This document shows, in pieces, positions 7,421 to 16,729 of a stretch of 47,058 nt of DNA. Source of the DNA: Planctomycetota bacterium (GTDB lineage: Bacteria > Planctomycetota > Phycisphaerae > Sedimentisphaerales > Anaerobacaceae); NCBI GenBank assembly GCA_013349615.1, contig DUZJ01000020.1, positions 1 to 47,058 of the forward strand. The letters are read 5' to 3'. A program made the translations under genes and the position numbers. Within the stretch, counting starts at the first letter, position 1. Each line of letters begins with the position of its first letter. A model generated the notes under the pieces. The model made no database searches, was not told where the DNA came from, and saw only the letters and a program-made list of their open reading frames with translations.

Positions 7421-8641
7421 ATGAAAATCTATCAAATGATGCACTTTCCTCTCGAAGGGGCGGGGACAGGAATTTACGTTGATGGCTTGGCTGGGTCCTT
7501 AGTTAAAAAAGGACACCAGGGGAGAGTCCTCTGCTCTGACCACTGCCTTCCAAGCAAGCCATATCCTGTTGAAGCCGTGCTCTTTAGCAATGGAGAAAAC
7601 AGGAAATATGATTTAGACTTCGATTTTCCGGTTTTTGCATCTCATCCTTTGAGCAAGGGAAAGAAATTTGGTGAGCTGAGCAGGACTCAGCGGCAGGCTT
7701 ACTTTCGAGCCTTTAGGAGTAAGATAGAAGAGGGACTCTCTCAATTCTGTCCTGACATCATTCACGTGCATCACGGCTGGGTCATTGCTTCTATCATTGC
7801 AGAATTTGACATACCTTATGTTATAACTCTCCATGGTACCGAGTGTCAGGCGTTCAAAAACTATAAGGATTATCAGGAAGCCGTCCTGCGGGGAATTCAT
7901 GGTGCAGAGGTTATAGTAGCTTTAACCGAGGATGAACGGGCCCAGGCGATTGATGCCTATGGCCTTGACCCGCGAAGGATAACTGTCATCAAGAGCGGCA
8001 CCGATACTGGTATGTTCAAACCTCTTGATATTGACAAAAAGAATCTGCTAAGGGGCTATTCTATCGAGGACGTGGACAGGCCCATTGTGTTCTTCGGCGG
8101 AAGATTGACCGCCCAAAAGGGCGTAGATACACTGCTTAGAGCAGCGGAAATCTATTCCCAGATAGATAAAAAGCCAATAACTCTTATCGCCGGCGACGGT
8201 GACTTGAGGCAGCAGTTGGAGGAACTAACGAGGCAGTTGGAATTGGACAGTGTTTATTTCCTCGGGGCCCAAAACCACGAGCAGATGGTCAAGTTATTTA
8301 ATGTTGCCGATGTTGCAGCAATGCCTTCGATCTTTGAGGCCTTTGGCCTGGTGGCGCTGGAAGCATTGGCTTGTGGAACACCCGTAATTGCCGGCGACAC
8401 TGGCGGTTTTACTCAGATAGTCAATAACGAAGTGGGCTGCCTGCTAAAACCGGGCGACTATGAAACCTTAGCCGAAAAGGTCATTGATTTTATCAGAGAT
8501 GGATTTAAGGACAAAGTCAGGGACAAAGCTGTCGCCTATATAAGACAGAATTATAGTTGGGACAAAACTGTTGAGAACATCGAAAATCTTTATGAACAGG
8601 TTTTAGGCCATCATTGTAAAGAAGTTGATAACGGTTCTTAA
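7421..8641 (+). CDS. GT4-family glycosyltransferase
   Basis: A 406-residue GT-B glycosyltransferase. The N-terminal domain has the donor-independent glycine loop (PLEGAGTGIYVDGLAGSL) and IIHVHHGW. The C-terminal domain has IVFFGGRLTAQKGVDTLLRA, TLIAGDGDLRQQLEEL and the EX7E motif EAFGLVALE at about residue 306, followed by GTPVIAGDTGG. It transfers a sugar from a nucleotide donor with retention. The acceptor cannot be read from the sequence. It is 66 nt after rmuC and 48 nt before trxB on the same strand. Confidence 0.9.
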   Translation: MKIYQMMHFPLEGAGTGIYVDGLAGSLVKKGHQGRVLCSDHCLPSKPYPVEAVLFSNGENRKYDLDFDFPVFASHPLSKGKKFGELSRTQRQAYFRAFRSKIEEGLSQFCPDIIHVHHGWVIASIIAEFDIPYVITLHGTECQAFKNYKDYQEAVLRGIHGAEVIVALTEDERAQAIDAYGLDPRRITVIKSGTDTGMFKPLDIDKKNLLRGYSIEDVDRPIVFFGGRLTAQKGVDTLLRAAEIYSQIDKKPITLIAGDGDLRQQLEELTRQLELDSVYFLGAQNHEQMVKLFNVADVAAMPSIFEAFGLVALEALACGTPVIAGDTGGFTQIVNNEVGCLLKPGDYETLAEKVIDFIRDGFKDKVRDKAVAYIRQNYSWDKTVENIENLYEQVLGHHCKEVDNGS

Positions 8642-8689
8642 CCGTCCCTTGGAATCTACTTTGGATTGTTATATGAGGCATCGAAGAAA

Positions 8690-9682
8690 ATGAGTAATGT
8701 TGTGTATGATGTTATTATTATAGGCGCCGGCCCGGCCGGTCTCGCAGCGGCTCTTTACGATTCCCGTGACAGATTAAAGACTTTGGTACTCGAAAAGTTT
8801 ATGCCCGGCGGCCAAATCATTAACACAGATAGAATCGAAAATTATCCCGGTATTGAGCGTATTGATGGCGCAGGATTAATTCAGAACTTGCAAAAGCAGG
8901 CGGAGGGCTTCGGAGCCGAGATAAAGACCGGTTGCGAAGTTACCGGCTTGGAGAAACTCCAGGATGGCGGTATCGCTGTTTACTGTGACAAGGACAAATT
9001 CAACACAAGGGCCGTAATCCTGGCACCGGGCAGCGTTTACCGCAATCTTGGCGTCCCCGGCGAAGAGAAATTCCGCGGCTCGGGCGTTAGCTACTGCGGG
9101 ACCTGCGATGCACCGTTTTTTAAGGGCAAGAATGTCGTCGCTGTCGGCGGAGGCAATACCGCCGTGGAAGAAACTTTGCATCTGACCAAATTTGCCGATA
9201 AGGTGACAATGATACATCGCAGGGATGAATTTAGAGCGGCAAAAGTCCTGGTCGAGGAGCTTCTGCAAAAAGCAAATGGGCCGAATTCAAACTTGATTAT
9301 CAAATATAGTACCGTGGCAACGGCCATAGAGGGCGAAGGCAAAGTCCAATCGGTCAAATTCAAAAACGTCAAAACCGGCCGGGAAGAAGACTATCCCTGC
9401 GATGGAGTATTTATGTTCATTGGTATGGTACCGAATACCGGCTTCCTGAAAGGTTTTGTAGAGCTCACCGACAATGGATTCATCAAGTGTGACGGCGCAT
9501 ATCTTCGGACAAAAGTGCCGGGAGTGTTCGTGGCCGGCGACTGCAGGGTTGGCGCAGCTATGCAGCTTGCCACAGCCGTCGGTGATGGCGTTGTTGCTGC
9601 GATGATGCTCAAGCAGTATTTCAGAGACCCAAACTGGTGGAACGAACCGGTCAGCGACCTGCTTCAGCCGGGCGGATGGTAA
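8690..9682 (+). CDS. trxB: Thioredoxin-disulfide reductase
   Basis: A 330-residue flavoprotein: FAD-binding GAGPAGLAAALY at residues 12-23, the redox-active pair CGTC at 136-139 within SYCGTCDAPFF, NADPH-binding VGGGNTAVEE, and the C-terminal FAD motif FVAGDCRVGAAMQLATAVGDG. It passes electrons from NADPH to thioredoxin, whose gene follows 126 nt later. The ATG at 8690 is favoured over a TTG at 8666, because the Rossmann fold begins within ten residues. The second residue of the CxxC motif is Gly where most reductases have Ala. Confidence 0.93.
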   Translation: MSNVVYDVIIIGAGPAGLAAALYDSRDRLKTLVLEKFMPGGQIINTDRIENYPGIERIDGAGLIQNLQKQAEGFGAEIKTGCEVTGLEKLQDGGIAVYCDKDKFNTRAVILAPGSVYRNLGVPGEEKFRGSGVSYCGTCDAPFFKGKNVVAVGGGNTAVEETLHLTKFADKVTMIHRRDEFRAAKVLVEELLQKANGPNSNLIIKYSTVATAIEGEGKVQSVKFKNVKTGREEDYPCDGVFMFIGMVPNTGFLKGFVELTDNGFIKCDGAYLRTKVPGVFVAGDCRVGAAMQLATAVGDGVVAAMMLKQYFRDPNWWNEPVSDLLQPGGW

Positions 9683-9808
9683 ATTAATAAAAACCGGACA
9701 AAATCTTTGCAAAATTCGTTGGCGTTAGGCGGCCGATTCGAGTATTATTCTGATGATTTAGATAACAGCGGGTCTTACCTAAAAGAACTTGGTTGAAAGG
9801 ATAGAATA

Positions 9809-10135
9809 ATGGCTGGTAATGTAATTGAGCTGAATGATGCTGCTTTTGATGAGACTGTTCACGGTTCTGATGTGCCGGTCTTGGTTGATTTCTGGGCGCC
9901 CTGGTGTGCACCCTGTAATATGATGGCTCCCATTATCCAGGAAATTGCGGATGAATATGCAGGCAAGGCCAAAATCTGCAAGCTTAATACCGATGACGCT
10001 CGTGACAGTGCAATAGAATTCGGCATAAGTGCGATACCGACGACTATTTTATTCAAAGATGGACAGGTACAGAAGAAATGGGTCGGCTTAAGCAGTAAAA
10101 AAGACCTCACCGCTGCAATCGACGAGCTGCTGTAA
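9809..10135 (+). CDS. trxA: Thioredoxin
   Basis: A 108-residue thioredoxin with the full fold (VPVLVDFWAPWCAPCNMMAP, then SAIPTTILFKDGQ with the cis-proline). The active site is CAPC at residues 33-36, not the classical CGPC, a change that alters the redox potential in known variants. AAGGATAG precedes the start. It probably works with the upstream trxB. Confidence 0.93.
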   Translation: MAGNVIELNDAAFDETVHGSDVPVLVDFWAPWCAPCNMMAPIIQEIADEYAGKAKICKLNTDDARDSAIEFGISAIPTTILFKDGQVQKKWVGLSSKKDLTAAIDELL

Positions 10136-10297
10136 AAGCAGCCGGTAAGCGTTTCACTTAACCCCCGCCGGAATCGCAGCCATATTGGTCAGGGATTGCG
10201 TAAGGAACTTATATGAAGGGAGCCGGAATTAACAAACAGTTTAAGATACTCGAATAAGTGAGAGAGAAAGTGTAAAAACGTTGATTGAATTGCCGAA

Positions 10298-11059
10298 ATG
10301 ATTTGTGAAGATTTGAAAGGTAGGAAGGTCTTGGTTACCGGCGCCAGTAGTGGAATCGGCTCGGCAACAGCAACAATGTTTAGCCGGCAGGGCTGTTTCG
10401 TCGGGGTCCATTACTTCAGAACAAAAGACGGCGCTGAGAAAACTCTTGAGCAGGTTAAAAAAAATAGTGATGGCATCTTACTTTGTGCCGATATCCGTGA
10501 TGAAGAGCAGGTCAACAAAAGTGTTGAGCAGTTCGCCAGGGAGGCGGGTGGTATCGATATTCTCGTCAATAATGCCGGCTCACTAATTGACAGGCAGCCT
10601 TTTGAGACCGCGACGGTTCAGTATCACGACGATGTGTATGCCACCAACGTCCGCAGTGTCCTTTTGGCGACGCGTGCGGCCCTGCCATATTTGAAAAAGA
10701 GCAAAGGTAATATTGTCAATATCGGCTCAGTTGCCGGCCATCACGGTGGAGGTGTCGGCTCGGGTATTTACGCGGGGGCAAAAGCTGCGGTCGCCACCGA
10801 AACGATTTCTATGGCGAAGGAATTTGCTCCATACGGCATCAGGGTCAACAGCGTACTGCCCGGCTTCATTGAGACGCGATTCCACGAGCGGTTCAGTTCT
10901 GCCCGGCGAAGGAAGGAAGTTGCCGAGCAAACTCCACTCGGCAGAAACGGCAAGGCCGAGGATGTGGCAAAAGCGGTACTGTTTTTGGCAAGCGATGCCG
11001 CCGGCTTTATTACCGGCGAGTATATCGCCGTAAATGGCGGTTTGTATATGAGAGCGTGA
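10298..11059 (+). CDS. SDR-family oxidoreductase
   Basis: A 253-residue classical short-chain dehydrogenase. The cofactor loop TGASSGIG is at residues 14-21, NNAG at 91-94, and the catalytic Ser144, Tyr158 and Lys162 (GSGIYAGAK) are all present; the C-terminal part ends FITGEYIAVNGG. The pattern is close to 3-oxoacyl-ACP reductase (FabG), but many such enzymes have other substrates and no fatty-acid genes are nearby. It is 162 nt after trxA. Confidence 0.88.
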   Translation: MICEDLKGRKVLVTGASSGIGSATATMFSRQGCFVGVHYFRTKDGAEKTLEQVKKNSDGILLCADIRDEEQVNKSVEQFAREAGGIDILVNNAGSLIDRQPFETATVQYHDDVYATNVRSVLLATRAALPYLKKSKGNIVNIGSVAGHHGGGVGSGIYAGAKAAVATETISMAKEFAPYGIRVNSVLPGFIETRFHERFSSARRRKEVAEQTPLGRNGKAEDVAKAVLFLASDAAGFITGEYIAVNGGLYMRA

Positions 11060-11141
11060 AAAACGGTTTTTGCTGCCCGCGCCTCTTTTTTGTATATATT
11101 GTTGGCTCAATAAATTAGGAGGAAAGGAAAATCAGCTACTT

Positions 11142-12044
11142 ATGGCAGAAATTTTTTACAAGTCGATAAATAGAAGAGATTTCATCAAGACGAGCTTAGC
11201 TGCTGTGGGCGTTATGGTTACGGTCGGTTCACCCAGTGTCTTTGGCTCGGGCAAAAATGGAAAAGAAGCAGCCCGATGGGCGTTTCTGGCCGATACGCAT
11301 ATCCCGGAGGATGTCAGCGATAAATACCGGGGATTTTACCCTTATCGGAATCTGCAAAAAGTCATTCCCCAAATCATTTCTGTCCTGCCGGATGGCGTGG
11401 CCATTGCCGGGGACTTGGCCCGGCTGGAGGGCAAATTAGGTGATTATGCCAATCTCAAGAAGCTATTAAGTCCGGCTGCTGAAAAGACACCGGTCTTTAT
11501 GGCACTTGGTAACCACGATCACCGGAACAACTTTCGGAAGGTTTTTAATAAAATTGAGGGCGAAAGGCAGCCGGCTTCAGGCAAGCACGTGGTAGTTGTC
11601 AATAAGCCGCCAATTCGCCTGATTATTTTGGATTCTCTCTTTTACGTTAATAAAGTGCCGGGCTTGTTAGGAAGAGCGCAAAGGCGGTGGTTGCAGGACT
11701 ATCTAAAAAACTGCGACGATACGCCGACAATGCTTTGCTTTCACCATACTCTGGGAGATGGTGACGGGGACTTGTTGGATGTGCCGCGACTTTTTGATAT
11801 TATTAAACCCATTCGCAAGGTCAAGGCCGTTCTGTACGGTCATTCTCATGAATATGGATTTTCAGAGTTTGAAGGGATTCATCTCGTAAATCTTCCGGCA
11901 GTGGGTTACAATTTCAGCGATACCGAGCCTGTTGGCTGGGTAGAAGCTCGGTTGACCGCGAAAGGCGGTGATTTTACACTCCATGTTGCCGCTGGCAATA
12001 AAGAGAAGGATGGAAGTGTAAAAAAGCTTGCCTGGCGGAGATAA
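11142..12044 (+). CDS. Tat-exported metallophosphoesterase
   Basis: A 300-residue calcineurin-like phosphoesterase. The N-terminus carries a twin-arginine signal, NRRDFIKTSLAAVGVMV. Metal ligands are visible in order: FLADTHI, IAGDLARLEG, LGNHDHR, CFHHTLGDG and YGHSHEYG. These enzymes hydrolyse phosphate mono- or diesters with two metal ions. Export in folded form suggests metal loading in the cytoplasm. AGGAGGAAAGG precedes the ATG at 11142; the frame is open upstream to 11070 without support. A second phosphoesterase with a lipoprotein signal lies beyond recJ. Confidence 0.88.
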   Translation: MAEIFYKSINRRDFIKTSLAAVGVMVTVGSPSVFGSGKNGKEAARWAFLADTHIPEDVSDKYRGFYPYRNLQKVIPQIISVLPDGVAIAGDLARLEGKLGDYANLKKLLSPAAEKTPVFMALGNHDHRNNFRKVFNKIEGERQPASGKHVVVVNKPPIRLIILDSLFYVNKVPGLLGRAQRRWLQDYLKNCDDTPTMLCFHHTLGDGDGDLLDVPRLFDIIKPIRKVKAVLYGHSHEYGFSEFEGIHLVNLPAVGYNFSDTEPVGWVEARLTAKGGDFTLHVAAGNKEKDGSVKKLAWRR

Positions 12045-12069
12045 GGATCCAAAACAATCCTTGCAATTC

Positions 12070-12134
12070 ACCCCGTTAGAAATTTTCTCTTTGTTGGGAA
12101 ATATTATTGCTTGTGATGGAATTTCTAACGGGGT
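12070..12134. repeat. Inverted-repeat element, copy 1
   Basis: A perfect 15-bp inverted repeat, ACCCCGTTAGAAATT at 12070-12084 and AATTTCTAACGGGGT at 12120-12134, separated by 35 nt. The same arms occur at 32227-32299 with a different interior. It lies just after the phosphoesterase stop and could act as a transcript-end hairpin or as a miniature mobile element. Confidence 0.75.
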
Positions 12135-12162
12135 AAACTACAATCTTCTGATATATAACGTA

Positions 12163-12208
12163 GGGGCAGGCCCGTGTGCCTGCCCAGGGCAATCACATTG
12201 GGTTGCCC
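12163..12208. repeat. Two adjacent hairpins in the recJ leader
   Basis: GGGCAGGC (12164-12171) pairs with GCCTGCCC (12178-12185), and directly after it GGGCAA pairs with TTGCCC. The pair lies 44 nt before the recJ start and was not explained by any gene. Confidence 0.5.
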
Positions 12209-12251
12209 ATACAGTCGCAATCAAAAAGCTAAAGAACAGGACGGACTCTTG

Positions 12252-14060
12252 ATGCAACCTACTGCACGGATGCAAAAGGCCGCCAAACCCGCCCCTGTGC
12301 GGGCCTTACGGGAATCTCATAAAGTGCGTTTGCCGGGCCCAAAGACCAAGTGGGTCATCCGGCCTACGGACGACCGCTCTCGCCGGCTTGCCAAATCGCT
12401 AAAGGTTTCGCCTCTTTTAGCACATGTTTTAATCAATCGCGGCATAACCGATGACCATACGGGGGGCATCTTTTTAAGGCCTAAACTGACTGAGCTTATC
12501 GAGCCCGGGCAGATGCCGGGGATTGAAGCAGCAGTCTGCCGATTAAAGCAGGCTATTAGAAACAAGGAAAAAATCACCGTCTACGGCGACTATGATGTGG
12601 ACGGCATTACAGGCGTCGCGATTCTCTGGCAAATGCTGACCCTCCTCGGGGCACAGGTCGATTACTATATCCCCCATCGAATCGACGAAGGCTACGGCCT
12701 GAATGCCAAAGCTGTCCGACAACTGGCTAAAGCCGGCTCAAAGCTCCTAATCACCGTTGACTGTGGCGTTACCGATTTTGACGCCGCACTCCTCGCTGAA
12801 CAATTGGCAATTGCGCTGATAATTACAGACCATCACCAGCCTGACGAAGAGCTGCCAAAGGCCGTCGCTATTGTCCATCCGGCACTGGCCGATGCCTACC
12901 CGAACCCGGATTCCTCCGGCGCGATGGTGGCATTCAAGCTGGCCTGGGCGATAGCAAATGAGTTTAATGTCGGTACGAAACTCGGACCGAGGTTACGCGA
13001 ATTTATGTTAAATGCAACCAGCCTCGCTGCTATGGGCACCGTCGCCGATATCGTCTCTCTTCGCGGCGAAAACAGGGTGCTGACGAGCTATGGACTAAAG
13101 GCACTGCCGGAGTGCAGACTGCCCGGGATGCAGGCCTTGATTGAAACTGCTGGTTTGACAGGACGGGGGCTTGATAGCTTCGACATCGGCTTTCGGCTTG
13201 CTCCAATGCTAAACGCGGCAGGACGCATGGGACACGCTCGATTGGCCGTCGAGCTGTTGACAAGCGATAGTGAGCTTCGCTCGATGAAAATCGCCGAGTA
13301 CCTCAAAGAGCAAAACAAACAGCGTCAGCAGTGCGAGCGGAAGATTTTCAAGCAGGCCTGCGAAATGGTGGCCCGGTGCGGACTGGACCATCCCGACAAA
13401 AAGAGCATTGTGCTTGCAAGTGAAGATTGGCACGGTGGCGTATTAGGCATTGTGGCTTCGAGAATAGTGGATAAATTTTATAGACCGACGATTATGTTAA
13501 GCATCGAGGATGCAAAAGCTCAAGGTTCCGGCCGGTCGATACCAGGCTTCTGTTTGCTCAGCGCAATCAGGGAATGCTCACAGCATCTAATCAAGTTTGG
13601 CGGTCACAAAATGGCGGCCGGCATAACCATCGAAGCCGCAAAAATAGAACAATTTGCCAACCTCTTCGAGGCCCATGCAAAGAAGAACTTACGTGAAGAT
13701 GATATAGTGGCCAAGCTTTACATCGATGCAGTGGCCCCATTAAGTGAATTTCGCAAAGATACGGTTAGCCAGTTGCAGTTGCTTGCCCCGTTTGGGCAGG
13801 GCAATCCTCGGCCGGTCTTCGCTACGAAAGGTGTCCGTCTTGCTGCTCCGCCGAGAAGAGTTGGTATAAGGGGCGACCATTTGCAGCTTGTGATAACGGA
13901 TAATACGGCCTCAATCCGATGTATCGGCTTCCGGTTCGGAAAATGGGCCAAGAAGCTGCAGGACGTTGAGTTCTTCAATGTTGCCTATCAGCCGCAGATA
14001 AATTCCTATAATGGTAACAGCAATGTCGAATTCGTCCTCGCCGATATCCAGTTTGAATAA
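12252..14060 (+). CDS. recJ: Single-stranded-DNA-specific exonuclease RecJ
   Basis: A 602-residue DHH/DHHA1 protein. The DHH domain shows VYGDYDVDGITGVAIL, TVDCGVTD and the name-giving DHH in ITDHHQPDEELP. The linker has LAPMLNAAGRMGHA, and the DHHA1 domain has GGHKMAAGITIEA. The C-terminal OB-like domain (LLAPFGQGNPRPVF) is present. RecJ degrades single-stranded DNA 5' to 3' in recombination and mismatch repair. The true start may be the ATG at 12252 or 12270; the first 20 residues are poor in family similarity and may derive from repeat DNA. Full length for the family. Confidence 0.93.
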   Translation: MQPTARMQKAAKPAPVRALRESHKVRLPGPKTKWVIRPTDDRSRRLAKSLKVSPLLAHVLINRGITDDHTGGIFLRPKLTELIEPGQMPGIEAAVCRLKQAIRNKEKITVYGDYDVDGITGVAILWQMLTLLGAQVDYYIPHRIDEGYGLNAKAVRQLAKAGSKLLITVDCGVTDFDAALLAEQLAIALIITDHHQPDEELPKAVAIVHPALADAYPNPDSSGAMVAFKLAWAIANEFNVGTKLGPRLREFMLNATSLAAMGTVADIVSLRGENRVLTSYGLKALPECRLPGMQALIETAGLTGRGLDSFDIGFRLAPMLNAAGRMGHARLAVELLTSDSELRSMKIAEYLKEQNKQRQQCERKIFKQACEMVARCGLDHPDKKSIVLASEDWHGGVLGIVASRIVDKFYRPTIMLSIEDAKAQGSGRSIPGFCLLSAIRECSQHLIKFGGHKMAAGITIEAAKIEQFANLFEAHAKKNLREDDIVAKLYIDAVAPLSEFRKDTVSQLQLLAPFGQGNPRPVFATKGVRLAAPPRRVGIRGDHLQLVITDNTASIRCIGFRFGKWAKKLQDVEFFNVAYQPQINSYNGNSNVEFVLADIQFE

Positions 14061-14148
14061 AGCTAAAATTTCAAAGCTAAAAACTGATGAATATAAGGTT
14101 CCGCAGTCTTTTTTATTTTTGCCCTTTATCTTTCCAGGGAGGAACATT

Positions 14149-15027
14149 ATGAGATTTCTAAGAAATTTGTTTATGGTTGTTTTGGTAGTTTCCCTCGCTG
14201 GCTGTGCCGCAGTTGGGCCGGACTTGAAGATTCAAGTCTCCAAACGAGCAAATCCCTGGACACATCTGGATTTATACAATAATCCCGATAACTTCCAGTT
14301 TGCGATTGTTTCTGACCGGACCGGCGGACATCGGGAGGGCGTCTTTGCGGATGCTGTGGAAAAGTTAAACCTTTTGAAGCCTGAATTTGTTGTCTCTATT
14401 GGTGATTTAATTGAAGGTTACATTGCCGATGACGCCGGATTAAATCGCCAGTGGGACGAGTTTGATGGTTTGGTGAATAAATTGCAGATGCCTTTCTTTT
14501 ACGTGCCCGGCAATCACGATATTAGCAACTCAGTTATGGCCGAAAAGTGGCAAGAGCGACTCGGGCCAAGTTATTATCACTTCCTTTATCGCGATGTCCT
14601 GTTTCTTTGTCTTAACACTCAGGATGGTTCTTCCCGCTGGATTGACGACCGGCAGATGCAGTACTTCCGCGAGGTTCTCGAAGCGAACAGAAAGGTCCGC
14701 TGGACACTGGTATTTATGCATCAGCCTATGTGGTTGGGCGGAAGCTACGAAAATTGGCAGCAGTTCGAGTTGCTGTTGGCGGACAGGCCCTATACGGTTT
14801 TTGCCGGGCACATCCACGTATATAACAAATCTATACAAGAAGGTCAGCGGTATTACATATTAGCTACGACAGGTGGAGCCGGCAAGGGCCCGGCACGCAA
14901 GCTGGCTGGAATTGCCGAATGTCAATTCGACCATATAGTGTGGATAACTATGACAGATGACGGCCCGGTCTTGGCAAATCTCTTGCTCGAAGGCATCCTG
15001 GACGACGAGCCTTGCCCACGGCAGTAA
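14149..15027 (+). CDS. Lipoprotein metallophosphoesterase
   Basis: A 292-residue calcineurin-like phosphoesterase with a lipoprotein signal: MRFLRNLFMVVLVVSLAGC, where SLAGC is a lipobox. Metal motifs are IVSDRTGG, SIGDLIEG, VPGNHDI, FMHQPMW and FAGHIHVYN. It is probably anchored on the periplasmic face. The ATG at 14149 is preceded by AGGGAGGAAC, so the longer open frame from 14011, which overlaps recJ, is rejected. The substrate is unknown. Confidence 0.88.
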   Translation: MRFLRNLFMVVLVVSLAGCAAVGPDLKIQVSKRANPWTHLDLYNNPDNFQFAIVSDRTGGHREGVFADAVEKLNLLKPEFVVSIGDLIEGYIADDAGLNRQWDEFDGLVNKLQMPFFYVPGNHDISNSVMAEKWQERLGPSYYHFLYRDVLFLCLNTQDGSSRWIDDRQMQYFREVLEANRKVRWTLVFMHQPMWLGGSYENWQQFELLLADRPYTVFAGHIHVYNKSIQEGQRYYILATTGGAGKGPARKLAGIAECQFDHIVWITMTDDGPVLANLLLEGILDDEPCPRQ

Positions 15028-15068
15028 GAAACGCACCTCGTTTGCGGCGCAGGATATGCTCGAACTTA

Positions 15069-16196
15069 CTACCTCTTGCGGACTATCACCTTGTCAATCT
15101 TGAACTGGCCGAGTGTGCTTGCTAAATTGAGAAAGTCTCCCGGCTCACCATTGCCGGCGGCAAGAGCGATATGGCCGGCGTCGTAGCCGCCTCGTCCGGT
15201 CCCCTTAAAGGCCGCGTCCAGTCCCACCCATTTACCGCCGACATACGCTTGAGTCCAGGCATGTCCGCCGAAGCCCTGAAGACCGGCAAAATCCTCCACG
15301 TACGCAATCCCCACAACCACCTGGGCCGGAATCCCAACGGCCCGGCACATCGCTGCCGTCAATACCGCAAACTCGCTGCAATCACCTTGCCTGCTGACAA
15401 CAACTTCTGCCGCTGTTGCGTAGCCAACCGACAGGCTTTTGTTCTCAATATAATCAGCAACAAACGCTTCAATCCTTTTGATGGCCTCTGCCGTATCATT
15501 CGTGCGGCCAATCGCACGACGGGCAAGGTCAATTATGTCTTTGCGGTCGCTCTGTAGATATCTTGTAGGCCTGGTGGCCTCAAGAATAGTCTTGTTACTG
15601 CCTTTATAAGGAAATCTTGCCCCTGTCGGTGCCGCAACGGGCTCGACCGTAACGATTACTTTGCCGTTGTTGAGTTCTTGCACCTTTTGATTGTCGTTAG
15701 AGGGTATTATTATGTTCCTCGTTTGGCCGGTTGGAACCAAATGGTAGGTAATTGACTTAACCGAGCCGAGATTACCCAACGGCTCCGGGCTGCGCACAAA
15801 CATCTTATCAACTAATTCCAGCACGTCGTTCTCGCCCAATGCAAACTCCTTGGCGCAGGCGACCATCTCAATGTGCATTCCCGCTATCGGCATAACGCTT
15901 TTCTGTGTTCGCAGGTTATCGTCAACGTAAGTTTTGCTGACCATCTCGCCGGCCCCTGGCATGTGCGTCTTTGTTGTCACCTCTGTTAGAGCTACGACAC
16001 GGCCTAAAAGGTCAACATTTTGTTTCGACCCAATTTGTATTTGGGCCTCAAGGACCTGCATGATGCTCGGGCTGAATATCTTCACAGTATACGTCGAACC
16101 TTCCTTCAGGCCATGTTTCAACGTCAACAAACGCAAACCTTCAGCCATTACAGCGCCGCTTGGCCATTCAAGCGTGCTTTTCTGCTCAGCTCCCAT
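15069..16196 (-). CDS. Transglutaminase-like domain protein (C-terminal part of a frameshifted gene)
   Basis: 375 residues with a C-terminal transglutaminase core: the catalytic Cys in SRQGDCSEFAVLTAAMCRA, the His in GFGGHAWTQAYV and the Asp in WVGLDAAF. The N-terminal part (STLEWPSGAVMAEGLRLLTL) belongs to a domain whose first half is encoded in the next frame upstream (16148-16729). The two frames overlap by 49 nt. Reading upstream of the listed start gives TTTSMGAEQKSTLEWP, which joins smoothly to VNLR of the upstream frame if one base is restored at about 16205-16212. So this is probably one exported protein of about 550 residues broken by a 1-base deletion or a sequence error. No ribosome-binding site supports an independent start. 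Confidence 0.75.
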   Translation of the reverse strand: MGAEQKSTLEWPSGAVMAEGLRLLTLKHGLKEGSTYTVKIFSPSIMQVLEAQIQIGSKQNVDLLGRVVALTEVTTKTHMPGAGEMVSKTYVDDNLRTQKSVMPIAGMHIEMVACAKEFALGENDVLELVDKMFVRSPEPLGNLGSVKSITYHLVPTGQTRNIIIPSNDNQKVQELNNGKVIVTVEPVAAPTGARFPYKGSNKTILEATRPTRYLQSDRKDIIDLARRAIGRTNDTAEAIKRIEAFVADYIENKSLSVGYATAAEVVVSRQGDCSEFAVLTAAMCRAVGIPAQVVVGIAYVEDFAGLQGFGGHAWTQAYVGGKWVGLDAAFKGTGRGGYDAGHIALAAGNGEPGDFLNLASTLGQFKIDKVIVRKR

Positions 16197-16729
16197 TGAC
16201 GTAGTCGTAGATTCACAACGCCGTTCGCATCCACCGTTCCCTCCAGTTTCATCGTCATAATACTCATATCTCGTGCTACTTTAAAACCAAGTGGTTTGCC
16301 ATCGGTGGTCTCGATGAGGGTTTCCGTCATATTCATGGTTACCGGAACAGCAGCTCGGCTCATCGTCATACTGGCTATTTCACTGGTTATTACATTCCCA
16401 TCAACTACGACTCGGCTCTGTATGGCATGGCCGATCTTCTTGCCTTCCATAAACACAGCGAAATACTCTTTTCTCTCTGACGCCGCTTCCCCTGATACAG
16501 GTTTCTCTCCTACAGGTTTCTCTGCTGCTGCCTTGTCCCGCACAGGTTCCTCTAATGCCGGTTTGGCTCGCACAGGCCGCTCTGTAGTAGCTTTTTCCGG
16601 CGGCGCAGGCTTCTCCAATGCGGCTTTTACCGTCACAGGTTCCTCCGGGCCGGTTTCCGGCTCCTTTTTGCAGCTTGTTCCTACCAATACCAATACTAAA
16701 CAGACGCCAACAAGATACCGAATTCTCAT
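16148..16729 (-). CDS. Lipoprotein N-terminal part of the transglutaminase-like protein
   Basis: 193 residues. A lipoprotein signal (YLVGVCLVLVLVGTSC) is followed by a Lys/Glu/Pro-rich repeat region (units like KPALEEPVRD, KPVGEKPV) at about residues 22-85, then a folded segment, EYFAVFMEGKKIGHAIQSRV, then TETLIETTDGKPLGF. That segment is typical of the domain in front of transglutaminase cores in planctomycete proteins. The last 16 residues (QWELSRKARLNGQAAL) read the wrong frame. It is divergent from murE, 141 nt away. Confidence 0.65.
   Translation of the reverse strand: MRIRYLVGVCLVLVLVGTSCKKEPETGPEEPVTVKAALEKPAPPEKATTERPVRAKPALEEPVRDKAAAEKPVGEKPVSGEAASERKEYFAVFMEGKKIGHAIQSRVVVDGNVITSEIASMTMSRAAVPVTMNMTETLIETTDGKPLGFKVARDMSIMTMKLEGTVDANGVVNLRLRQWELSRKARLNGQAAL

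Noticed and set aside
11070..11141. Earlier start of the Tat-exported phosphoesterase
   Set aside because: The twin-arginine signal must be near the N-terminus, and AGGAGGAAAGG supports 11142.
16148..16212. Programmed -1 frameshift in the transglutaminase-like gene
   Set aside because: No X-XXY-YYZ heptamer in the right frame is present; a one-base loss at a short repeat explains the data more simply.
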